DNA of 64,000 nucleotides from Solea solea. Taxonomy: Eukaryota; Chordata; Actinopteri; Pleuronectiformes; Soleidae. The notes under the pieces were generated by a model, which worked only from the letters and a program-made list of their open reading frames with translations, was not told where the DNA came from and made no database searches. A program made the position numbers and the translations under genes. The DNA is taken from assembly GCF_958295425.1 (NCBI RefSeq), contig NC_081154.1, forward strand, positions 14,548,938-14,612,937, written 5' to 3'. Positions 1 through 9,201 of the stretch are shown here, piece after piece (the first letter of the stretch is position 1; each line of letters opens with the position of its first letter).

Positions 1-921
1 GCTGTCGTAAGTCTGAAGCGCGTCTTTGAGCCCGGAATGGCCTACGTGGCTCTAAGTCGGACCACATCACTTCAAGGACTGAACGTCACAGACTTTGAAG
101 AAAGCAAGATCTATGCAGATCCTCACATCACGTCTGCACTAGAGAGTATGACCAGAGCTTCGTTCCACGGTGTAATGCCACTCTTGCACCGAGTCCCAGC
201 AGCAGAGCAGACCAGTCCAACGCTCACAGTCATCCACCACAACACGGAAGGACTGGCGTGTCACATGGACGACATCCGAGCCCATCATGAACTCAAGCTC
301 GCCGATGTTTTCTGTGTGACAGAAACACATTTGTCTGGATCCTTTGTGCCCCAAACGTTACAGTTGGACGGATACGACGTGTTCACACGCAACAGGCACA
401 CGTCGTACACGAACTACGCAGACATGGCTACAAAGGACGGAGGCGGAGTCGCAGTGTACTGTCGAAACAATCTTCGGGCTGAGGCCCGGAGATACCTCCA
501 AAACGTTACAGATCTGGAATTTGTTGTTGTCAAAGTTGAGGGACCAGTTAAAGTGTTGATCGCGACTGTTTACAAGCCACCGAACTACAGTCTCGGCAAG
601 TTTCTGCCAAACTTGCAAAGCCTCTTGGACAGTTTGGACATGATGAACCACCGGCCTGTCATTGTTTGTGGAGACTTCAACGAGGACCTCCTGTCAGGAG
701 GAAAGAAGGCCATTAACGAGGTGTTTCAGTCCAGAGGCTATACTCAACTCATCACAGCGGCAACAACTGAAAAGCAGACACTGCTCGACCACATCTATAT
801 CTCAGAACCACAAACCTGCCTCCAATCTGGTGTACTGCAAACGTACTACAGCTATCACCAGCCAGTCTACTGTGTTCTGAATGTGTCAAACCAGCCAATA
901 CATACTGTTGACCAGTTTTAA
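1..921 (+). CDS. Helitron/Helentron helicase-endonuclease, C-terminal part (5' end outside window)
   Basis: The open frame runs in from base 1 and stops at 919-921. Just after base 37 it has [14 protein letters not shown], which matches the last motif (VI) of Pif1/RecD-type Helitron helicases. After a linker an EEP-type endonuclease domain follows. Counting from the Met at 37, visible landmarks are N69 (HHNTEG), E96 (TETHL), CGDFNED at 211-217, LLDHIY at 249-254 and SYHQPVY at 272-278. A C-terminal EEP domain on a Helitron helicase is the hallmark of Helentrons, which use rolling-circle transposition. The usual EEP motif is SDH; here it reads SYH, which may be normal for this family or may be damage. 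No stop or frameshift is visible in this part. The Rep domain and most of the helicase lie upstream of the window, so whether the whole element is intact cannot be judged. Confidence 0.85.
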   Translation, partial: AVVSLKRVFEPGMAYVALSRTTSLQGLNVTDFEESKIYADPHITSALESMTRASFHGVMPLLHRVPAAEQTSPTLTVIHHNTEGLACHMDDIRAHHELKLADVFCVTETHLSGSFVPQTLQLDGYDVFTRNRHTSYTNYADMATKDGGGVAVYCRNNLRAEARRYLQNVTDLEFVVVKVEGPVKVLIATVYKPPNYSLGKFLPNLQSLLDSLDMMNHRPVIVCGDFNEDLLSGGKKAINEVFQSRGYTQLITAATTEKQTLLDHIYISEPQTCLQSGVLQTYYSYHQPVYCVLNVSNQPIHTVDQF

Positions 922-957
922 CTGACATGTTTTTATATGATGTATTTATTATTACCA

Positions 958-2816
958 TGTCTATTTATTTATTTATTATCCACATCTCAAACGAGTGGAT
1001 TATTGTATGGGTGCAAATCATGTTTCATTACAATGAATGTCTATTTATTTATTTATTTATTTATTCTCCACAAATGAGTGGAATTTTATTTTGTTATGGG
1101 TGCAAATCTGTGTTCATGGTAGAGGCATCAGCCAAGTCCTTTGCTGTGTTCACAAAACTGTCATTATATCTATCTATTTATTTATTTATTCTCCACAAAT
1201 GAGTGGATTTTTATTTTGTTATGGGTGCAAATCTGTGTTCATGGTAGAGGCATCAGCCAAGTCCTTTGCTGTGTTCACAAAACTGTCATTATATCTATTT
1301 ATTTATTTATTCTCCACAAATGAGTGGATTTTTATTTTGTTATGGGTGCAAATCTGTGTTCATGGTAGAGGCATCAGCCAAGTCCTTTGCTGTGTTCACA
1401 AAACCGTCTTTATATCTATTTATTTATTTATTCTCCACAAATGAGTGGAATTTTATTTTGTTATGGGTGCAAATCTGTGTTCATGGTAGAGGCATCAGCC
1501 AAGTCCTTTGCTGTGTTCACAAAACCGTCATTATATCTATTTATTTATTTATTTATTCTCCACAAATGAGTGGATTTTTATTTTGTTATGGGTGCAAATC
1601 TGTGTTCATGGTAGAGGCATCAGCCAAGTCCTTTGCTGTGTTCACAAAACCGTCATTATATCTATTTATTTATTTATTTATTCTCCACAAATGAGTGGAA
1701 TTTTATTTTGTTATGGGTGCAAATCTGTGTTCATGGTAGAGGCATCAGCCAAGTCCTTTGCTGTGTTCACAAAACCGTCATTATATCTATTTATTTATTT
1801 ATTTATTCTCCACAAATGAGTGGAATTTTATTTTGTTATGGGTGCAAATCTGTGTTCATGGTAGAGGCATCAGCCAAGTCCTTTGCTGTGTTCACAAAAC
1901 CGTCATTATATCTATTTATTTATTTATTTATTCTCCACAAATGAGTGGATTTTTATTTTGTTATGGGTGCAAATCTGTGTTCATGGTAGAGGCATCAGCC
2001 AAGTCCTTTGCTGTGTTCACAAAACCGTCTTTATATCTATTTATTTATTTGTTCTCCACAAATGAGTGGAATTTTATTTTGTTATGGGTGCAAATCTGTG
2101 TTCATGGTAGAGGCATCAGCCAAGTCCTTTGCTGTGTTCACAAAACCGTCTTTATATCTATTTATTTATTTGTTCTCCACAAATGAGTGGAATTTTATTT
2201 TGTTATGGGTGCAAATCTGTGTTCATGGTAGAGGCATCAGCCAAGTCCTTTGCTGTGTTCACAAAACCGTCATTATATCTATTTATTTATTTATTTATTC
2301 TCCACAAATGAGTGGAATTTTATTTTGTTATGGGTGCAAATCTGTGTTCATGGTAGAGGCATCAGCCAAGTCCTTTGCTGTGTTCACAAAACCGTCTTTA
2401 TATCTATTTATTTATTTGTTCTCCACAAATGAGTGGAATTTTATTTTGTTATGGGTGCAAATCTGTGTTCATGGTAGAGGCATCAGCCAAGTCCTCTACT
2501 GTGTTCACAAAACCGTCATTATATCTATTTATTTATTTATTCTCCACAAATGAGTGGAATTTTATTTGTTATGGGTGCAAATCATGTTTTATTATAATCA
2601 ATGTCTATTTATCTATTTATTTATTATCCACAAATGAGTGGATTTTTAATTGTTATGGGTGCAAATCATGTTTTATTATAATCAATGTCTATTTATTTAT
2701 TTATTATCCACAAATGAGTGGATTTTTAATTGTTATGGGTGCAAATCATGTTTTATTATAATGAATGTCTATTTATTTATTTATTTATTATCCACAAATG
2801 AGTGGATTTTTATTGT
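958..2816. repeat. Minisatellite block 1: 121-125 bp units followed by 80-84 bp units
   Basis: From about 1066 to 2560 a unit is repeated about 12 times. It contains CTCCACAAATGAGTGGA, TTATGGGTGCAAATCTGTG, a GTTCATGGTAGAGGCATCAG stretch and a run of TTTA tetranucleotides. Spacing is 121 or 125 bp, and the 4-bp steps come from gain or loss of one TTTA. From 2571 the units shorten to 80-84 bp: the middle (TTCATGGTAGAGG to the ACAAAACCGTC stretch) is replaced by TTTTATTATAATCAATG while the flanks stay the same. A degenerate copy lies at 958-1065. The block starts about 35 bp after the Helentron stop codon, so it probably belongs to the 3' noncoding part of that element or its insertion site. Confidence 0.9.
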
Positions 2817-3066
2817 ATGGGTGCAAATCATGTGTTCATGGTAGAGGCATTCGCCAAGTCCTCTACTGAGTTCACAAAACCGTCTTTCATTTCATGGGTG
2901 CAAATCATGTGTTCATGGTAGAGGCATTCGCCAAGTCCTCTACTGTGTTCACAAAACCGTCTTTCATTTCATGGGTGCAAATCATGTGTTCATGGTAGAG
3001 GCATTAGCCAAGTCCTCTACTGTGTTCACAAAACCGTCTTTCATTTCATGGGTGCAAATCATGTGA
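2817..3066. repeat. Minisatellite sub-block with 77 bp units
   Basis: ATGGGTGCAAATC recurs at 2817, 2894, 2971 and 3048, giving three complete 77 bp units. They keep the GGTGCAAATC and TTCATGGTAGAGG parts of the neighbouring units but lack the TTTA run and the CACAAATGAGTGG part. The three unit types (121-125, 80-84, 77 bp) therefore share modules in different combinations. Confidence 0.85.
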
Positions 3067-3440
3067 TCTCTCTACGGCCACCTGACTGACTGAAGGCAAA
3101 AAGGGAATTCCTCTCCAAAATGACAAAGGCTTCATTCAGAAAACGGACTAAAGGGAAACGTGCAGTCATCAGATTCCCTCGCTTCTCAGAGAAGATACAA
3201 CCCGAGAAGTATTACCGACGTCTTTCTGATCTGTGTGGAAAAAATGGAAAATACAGTTTGAGCGAAGATCTGACCAATGAGACATGTCCAACATATGAGC
3301 AGTTCTACAAACGTGGCCGCAAATGGGATCTCAAAGTCAAGCGTATCGTGGACGACAACAAGAAGCGATATGAAGGCCATGGCAGGCAAGTTACAGTGGA
3401 CTGGAAAAGATGTAACATATGGGCCCAACTCTCAACGCAT
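3067..3440 (+). pseudogene. Broken Helitron/Helentron central-region fragment inside the minisatellite
   Basis: The frame from the ATG at 3120 reads RAVIRFPRFSEKIQPEKYY (residues 14-32), then TYEQFYKRG about 35 residues later, then IVDDNKKRYEG. This order (RFPRF..PEKYY, then YEQFY..G, then a V..N..RYE segment) resembles the conserved stretch between the Rep and helicase domains of Helitron proteins. The distance between the first two motifs seems short, suggesting an internal deletion. Upstream, LYGHLTD at about 3071-3091 is in another frame and is followed by a stop, so the fragment is broken. The frame then runs into minisatellite sequence, which is not coding. It is probably a relic of the element whose C-terminus lies at 1-921, or of a relative. 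Confidence 0.6.
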
Positions 3441-4110
3441 GGAATGGATTGGATTCTTATTTGTTCTGGGTGCAAATCTGTGTTCATGGTAGAGGCATCA
3501 GCCAAGTCCTTTGCTGTGTTCACAAAACTGTCTTTATATCTATTTATTTATTTATTCTCCACAAATGAGTGGATTTTTATTTTGTTATGGGTGCAAATCT
3601 GTGTTCATGGTAGAGGCATCAGCCAAGTCCTTTGCTGTGTTCACAAAACCGTCATTATATCTATTTATTTATTTATTCTCCACAAATGAGTGGAATTTTA
3701 TTTTGTTATGGGTGCAAATCTGTGTTCATGGTAGAGGCATCAGCCAAGTCCTCTGCTGTGTTCACAAAACCGTCTTTATATCTATTTATTTATTTATTCT
3801 CCACAAATGAGTGGAATTTTAATTGTTATGGGTGCAAATCGTGTTTTATTATAATCAATGCCTATTTATCTATTTATTATCCACAAATGAGTGGATTTTT
3901 AATTGTTATGGGTGCAAATCGTGTTTTATTAATATGAATGTCTATTTATCTATTTATTATCCACAAATGAGTGGATTTTTAATTGTTATGGGTGCAAATC
4001 ATGTTTTATTATAATGAATATTTATTTATTTATTTATTATCCACAAATGAGTGGATCATATGTTATGGGTGCAAATCATGTGATCAAGTGGAGGCATCAG
4101 TCAAGTCCTC
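3441..4110. repeat. Minisatellite block 2, same families as block 1
   Basis: The repeat resumes directly after the Helitron fragment. There are about three 121-125 bp units (CACAAATGAGTGG at about 3558, 3683 and 3803), then 80-81 bp units at about 3883, 3963 and 4043. The last unit ends in GGTGCAAATCATGTGATCAAGTGGAGGCATCAGTC, quoted here in parts: GGTGCAAATCATGTGATC, then AAGTGGAGGCATCAGTC. Unit order (long, then short) repeats the order in block 1, as if one array was duplicated or split by the inserted fragment. Confidence 0.85.
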
Positions 4111-4489
4111 CACTGCTCACATATTTTTAAATGTTTCTAAATAACTTATCTGTGTTTCATTGTTGAGATTGAACACATGTAGTTGGTCACAGACGTATGT
4201 ATTGGCTGGTCATAGGGTGTACATTTAATGTTTAATGACAAATTGTATAGGCCCTGTAATATCATGTTATGTGTGGGGAGTGGGGGTCGGGGTGGGAATC
4301 GGCGACAAAAGAGAAGAGAGGAGCAGAAGGAGGAAGCTGGACCCTGCATGAAGAAATCCAGGTTACACATAAACGTTTGTTTTACCATTTTTTTCTTCAG
4401 TTGTTCTTCATGGCTTTGATAGAAGATTACAAACACTAATAATATGTTATTTCTTTCCCCTGTTTTTACAAGAGGCCAACCATCAGAGG
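4111..4489. other. Spacer without recognisable gene
   Basis: Nothing here resembles a known protein or RNA. A purine-rich GGGGAGTGGGGGTCGGGG stretch followed by AGAGAAGAGAGGAGCAGAAGG (split: AGAGAAGAGAGG, AGCAGAAGG) lies at 4275-4335. Two opposing short ORFs over 4146-4508 have no recognisable domain. Confidence 0.5.
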
Positions 4490-5022
4490 ACAAGCTGCTC
4501 ATGAACAAGGAAGAGGACCTTCAAGAGCAACAACAGCAAGGAACAACTCCAAAAAAAAAGATAAGTATTATTTTCCAGTAAAACAACTTCACTAGAGTTT
4601 CATTTGTGTTGTTTGATGAGTTGAAATTGTCTTCACATGTGTCTCACTGGTATCTTTTGATTTTGTGTGTGTATTAACAGATCCAAGGTAGACGAACTTC
4701 AAGAGGAACAGCAAGGAACAACTCCAAAAAAAAGATAAGTATTATTTTCCAGTAAAACAACTTCACGAGATTTTCAGTTGTGTTGGATGAGTTGAAATTG
4801 CCTCCACATGTGTCTCACTGGTTTCTTTTGATTTTGTGTGTTTTAACAGATCCAAGGAAGATGACCTTCAAGAGGACGGACATCAAGGACCAACAACAAA
4901 AACAAAGATAAGTATTAGTCTCTAGTAAAAACCTTAACTCGAGTTTCATTTCTGTTGTTTGATGAGTTATAATTGTCTTCACATGTGTCTCACTGGTGTC
5001 TTTTGATTTTGTGTATTTTCAG
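4490..5022 (+). repeat. Three ~170 bp tandem repeats with exon-like and intron-like halves
   Basis: Units run about 4500-4680, 4681-4849 and 4850-5022. Each has a ~60 bp part that can encode a charged, Gln-rich peptide (SKEEDLQEQQ-like, GTTPKKK end). Each then has a ~110 bp part starting near GATAAGTATT and ending in a pyrimidine-rich stretch with TTAACAG or TTTCAG. The second half looks like a small intron with a plausible 3' splice site and a weak 5' site, which suggests a duplicated exon/intron pair. In unit 3 the frame used in units 1 and 2 remains open. I cannot name the gene. It may be a host gene fragment carried by the neighbouring Helentron, or just a tandem repeat. Confidence 0.5.
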
Positions 5023-5045
5023 GAAACAACAACGATGATGGAACT

Positions 5046-5100
5046 GTCCAGGGTGCGACCCCCCCACCTATCACCCGATGTCAGATGAGATTGGAACCTG
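5046..5100 (-). repeat. Small fragment of a common teleost LINE-type tail, antisense
   Basis: CTGTCCAGGGTGCGACC followed by CACCTATCACCCGATGTCAG resembles the reverse complement of the repeat at 61421-61650, which contains ACACCCTGGACAGGTC and CAGCTGACATAGGGC. The family assignment (non-LTR tail) comes from memory of teleost genomes, not from a search. Confidence 0.5.
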
Positions 5101-5139
5101 CGGAGGATGAAGTTTTTGATTTTTTTTTTTTGGTCCCTT

Positions 5140-5350
5140 TCACACCAACCGGTCGAGACAGACGGCCGCACATCTTTGAGTCTGGTTCTGTCAGAGATTT
5201 CTTCCTAAAAGAAAAGGGAGTTTTTTCTCTCCACTGATGCCGAGTGCTTGCTCATTGTGTGAATTGTTGGGTTTCTCTGCTCTCCATGATGTTGTGTATG
5301 TACAGAGCCTTGAGATAACAAATAAACAAAAATGAATTCAATTGAATTGT
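5140..5350 (+). repeat. Teleost SINE/LINE 3' region ending in ATTGAATTG
   Basis: The stretch contains CACACCAACCGGTCGAGACA, GTCTGGTTCTGTCAGAG, GGGAGTTTTTTCTCTCCACT, AGTGCTTGCTCATTG and CAGAGCCTTGAGATAAC, and ends in AATGAATTCAATTGAATTG. This order is typical of a very common interspersed repeat of teleosts with an ATTGAATTG tail. It has diverged, and no coding part is attached. Confidence 0.65.
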
Positions 5351-5455
5351 CTCTGGGTGTTGAAATATGAGCATTATTGTTGTTGTGTGTGTATATAGAC
5401 AGCATGTTTATTTTATTCATCATTTTGTGGTGATAATTTATGAAATTATGATGAG
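5351..5455. other. AT-rich spacer before the large array
   Basis: No gene or recognised repeat is visible. Array homology begins abruptly at about 5456 (ACTTTATTTTATTATT). Confidence 0.5.
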
Positions 5456-5601
5456 ACTTTATTTTATTATTAAATAAAGGGTGACTCCACCGAAAAGTCC
5501 TTCCAAGGTGGATTGGATCCAAATAATGTTTCCCAATGACGACACATGCCGCAAGAACTGCAGGCACCCTCGAAATTTCGGCCACGGAATTGCCACTCTA
5601 G
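5456..5601 (+). repeat. Left edge of array: 5'-truncated monomer, terminal 145 bp only
   Basis: Only the last part of a monomer is present: the CTTTATTTTATTATTAAATAAAG hairpin stretch (split: CTTTATTTTATT, ATTAAATAAAG), GGGTGACTCCACCGAAAAG, CTGCAGGCACCC, CGAAATTTCG and the terminal CTAG at 5598-5601. All other array monomers continue upstream from this point into a long body. The array therefore starts with a 3' end. Confidence 0.85.
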
Positions 5602-8517
5602 TTAGTGCCTGCAGCCGCAAGGCATACTAGTCAGAACTCCCTAGAGTTCTCACTAGAATGCATTGCTGCTGCAAGCATCTCTTGTAATCCTCCCGGCGTT
5701 TATTAGGTGCCTGCAGCCACAAGGCATACTAGTCAGAACTCCCTAGAGTTCTCACTAGAATGCATTGTGCTGCGAGCACATCTTGTAATCCTGCGCGTTT
5801 ATTCTGTTTGACAATCCTCTTCCGCCAAAAGTTTGGCGCGCTACTCCTCCCGCAGCTTTGAGAAACCCCCAACACAAGTTATATCAAAACGTGCGCCTTG
5901 ATCGGGAATGGTGTGCTATGACTTTTCTAAGCGTTTCGCGTAACCATGGCGACAAAAATCGCAAAAAACAGGCCAAAAATTAACATTGAAGTGGATGGGA
6001 GACCGAAAAAAACCAAGCCCGCTTTGGAGCATCACAGTGTCGTCATACTTTAACGCAGAAACGTGGTTGGAACTTTAAACGGGTCACAAGACTTGGGACT
6101 TTTCTGACCTAAGTCGACATTTTGATCCATGTTACGGTTTTTAAACAATCGCAGTTTACGTTTTGTACTTTTTTTTTACTCCTTCTGATTTTATAATGAT
6201 TGTGTGTGTGGTCTGGAAAGTGTGGGGGCGGATCGCTAGAGTGTGCCACTCTAGCGAGATCCAGCAAAATAATCACCAAAAATCTCTAAACAAACTCTTC
6301 TCCTGCCCACAATTTCCAACCTACACAGACAATTTTTACATCAAAATGTTGCCATAGCCGTCCTCTAACCATGTATGTGTTTTCATGTTCATATGACTTG
6401 TAGTTTTTCTTTAAATCACCTCAAAGCGCAGAGAGTTATGGTCACACTCTCCATCCACCTCAATGTTAAAATGTCTGCTTTGGAGTTGTGGAAAAATCAA
6501 CCCGAGGGTGATTTTAAAACTGTGATTTCTCTGTCAATTCAAGCCCGTTTGTCACAAATTTTGAGATGGGAGCAGCTGAAAGCCTCCTGACGCTCACAAA
6601 CCAAAAATTGTATCTCTATCATCAACCGTTCTTGAAATATGACAACTTTAAAACATGCTGTTTTCTCTGCTTTCTCTGCTGGTTTTGGAGAGATAGGGAC
6701 AGGTGCGTGCGTGTGCGTGCATGTTTGGTGTGTGCGTGTGTGTGCGTGCGTGTGTGTAAGGAGAAGAGGGGACTAGGGGAGGGGCTTATCAGTCTCTCTC
6801 TGTATTATTCCATACAAAACTTTGACGTGTAACTCCTCCCACAGTTTTGAGAAAACCCCCACACATGTTATATCAAAACGTGCGTCTTGACCGGGACTTG
6901 TGTGCTATGACTATTTCCAAGTGTTTCAAGTAACCATGGCGACAAAAATCGCAGAAAAATGCGATATAACTTCCACATACACATGAATGGGAAACTTTAT
7001 TTTATTATTAAATAAAGGGTGACTCCACCAAAAAGTCCTTCCAAGGTGGATTGGATCCAAATAATGTTTCCCAATGACGACACATGCCGCAAGAACTGCA
7101 GGCACCCTCGAAATTTCGGCCACGGAATTGCCACTCTAGTTCCGCTTATTATTCTCGCACCCCCCAAAAGTTTGGCACGCTACTCCTCCCGCAGCTTTGA
7201 GAAAACCCCAACACAAGTTATATCAAAACGTGCGCCTTGACCGGGAATGGTGTGCTATGACTTTTCTAAGACTTTCGCGTAACCATGGCGACAGAAATCG
7301 CGAAAATGTAAAATAATTTCCACTCACACAATAATGGGAAACCGAAAAAAACCAAGCCCACTTTGAAACATCACAGTGTCGTCATACTTTAACGCAGAAA
7401 CGTGGTTGGAACTTTAAACGGGTCACAAGACTTGGGACTTTTCTGACCTAAGTCGACATTGTGATCCATGTTACGGTTTTTAAACAATCGCAGTTTACGT
7501 TTTGTACTTTTTTTTTACGTTTTCAGATTTTATAATGATTGTGTGAGTGGTCTGTGAAGTGTGTGGGCGGATCGCTAGAGTGGCCCACTCTAGCGAGATC
7601 CAGCAAAATAATCACCAAAAATTCCTAAACAAACTCCTCTCCTGCCCACAATTTCCAACCTACACTGATAATTTTTACATCAAAACGTTGCCATGGGTGT
7701 CGTGTAACCCTGTGTGTGTTTTCATGTTCATATGACTTGTAGTTTTTCTTAAAATCACCTCAAAGCGCAGACAACTCCAGTCACACTCTACATTCACTCC
7801 CATGTTAAAATGTCTGCTTTGGAGTTGTGGAAAAATCAACCCGAGGGTGATTTTAAAACTGTGATTTCTCAGTCAATTCAAGTCCGTTTGTCACAAATTT
7901 AAATGTGGGAGTTGCTGAAAGCCTCCTGACGCTCACAAACCAAGAATTGTATCTCTATCATCAACCGTTCTTGAAATATGACAACTTTAAAACATGCTGT
8001 TTTCTCTGTTCTCAGAGGTTTAGGAGAGATAGGGACAGGTGCGTGTGTGTGCGTGTGTGTGCGTGCGCGGTGTAAGGAGAAGAGGGGACTTAGGGAGGGG
8101 CTTGTAATAAGTCTCTCTGTATTCTTCCATCCAAAACTTTGGCGTGTAACTCTTCCCACAGTTTTGAGAAAACACCCACACATGTTATATCAAAACGTGC
8201 GCCTTGGCCAGGAATGGTGTGCTATGTCTTTTCTAAGCGTTTCGAGTAACCATGGCCACAGAAATCGTAAAAAACTGCGAAATAACCTCCACTCACACAA
8301 TAATGGGAAATGTGTGCGCTGCTTCAGTGACAGACTCTGCTGAGATTCACAAATAATCAGAGAAATCTCTAAACAAACTCTTCTCCTGCCCACAATTTCC
8401 AACCTACACTGACAATTTTTACACTAAAACGTGGCCATGGTTGTCGTCTAACCCTGTGTGTTTTTTAATTTTCATATGACATGTAGTTTTTCTTAAAATC
8501 ACCTACATCCATATATA

Positions 8518-8652
8518 AATGTATATATATACACACACACATGTATTTGTGTGTGTATATATGTATGTATATATGTGTGTCTGTGTGTATATGTGTATAT
8601 ATGTATATGTGTGTGTATGTATATGTGTGTGTGTGTATATATATATATATGT
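8518..8652. repeat. (TG/TA)n microsatellite
   Basis: Alternating TATATG, TGTGTG and TATATA stretches run without other sequence. ORFs read from it (for example 8465-8656 on the minus strand) are repeat artefacts. Confidence 0.9.
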
Positions 8653-9172
8653 TCATTAATGTGAATATGAAACCAATTAATCACACATACACAGACAGAC
8701 TGCAATTGTATAGATGTTCATCAATGCCCCCTGTGTAGATATACAGTATGTGTGTATATATGTTCATTAATGTGAACCCCCTGTGTGTGTGTGTATATGT
8801 GTATATGTGTTCATCAATGTTAATATATAAAAACGATTAATCAAAATCAGTTAAATGTAAACGTAAGTGCTCTTTATTCAGAAAACCCTCACTTCACATC
8901 TGCATTTCAGGATCTGGTTATAATAGACACAGATTAAATGTTAAATGTAAATATTTCAATATTTATCAACACAGTAACAGTGTTACACATATTACTAGCT
9001 GTAAACACTCAGCATTAGAAAAATACATACGTTGGTTTGGTGCTTACTTATATCCTAAACATAAGGAGTAAAAATTAATAATCATCACTTTAAAAGTTAC
9101 ATGTTTTTGGTGTGTGTTCTATAATACTAAGGTGGTGGATTGATGTTCATGGAGAGGTTATTGTGTTAACTA

Positions 9173-9201
9173 TATTATTATTATTATTATTATTATTATT
9201 A
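9173..9201. repeat. (ATT)n microsatellite
   Basis: About nine ATT triplets in a row lie near the right end of the insert in the fused monomer. Confidence 0.9.

Noticed and set aside
1037..2761. ORFs up to 181 codons through the minisatellite
   Set aside because: Unit lengths of 121 and 125 bp are not multiples of three, so the frames just cycle through the repeat. The peptides have repetitive low-complexity content.
958..4110. Regularly spaced repeats resembling a CRISPR array
   Set aside because: The units are continuous without unique spacers, and the host is a vertebrate.
8465..8738. ORFs on both strands over the TG/TA microsatellite
   Set aside because: The peptides are only YIYTHTHIY- or VCVYVCV-type repeats of the dinucleotides.
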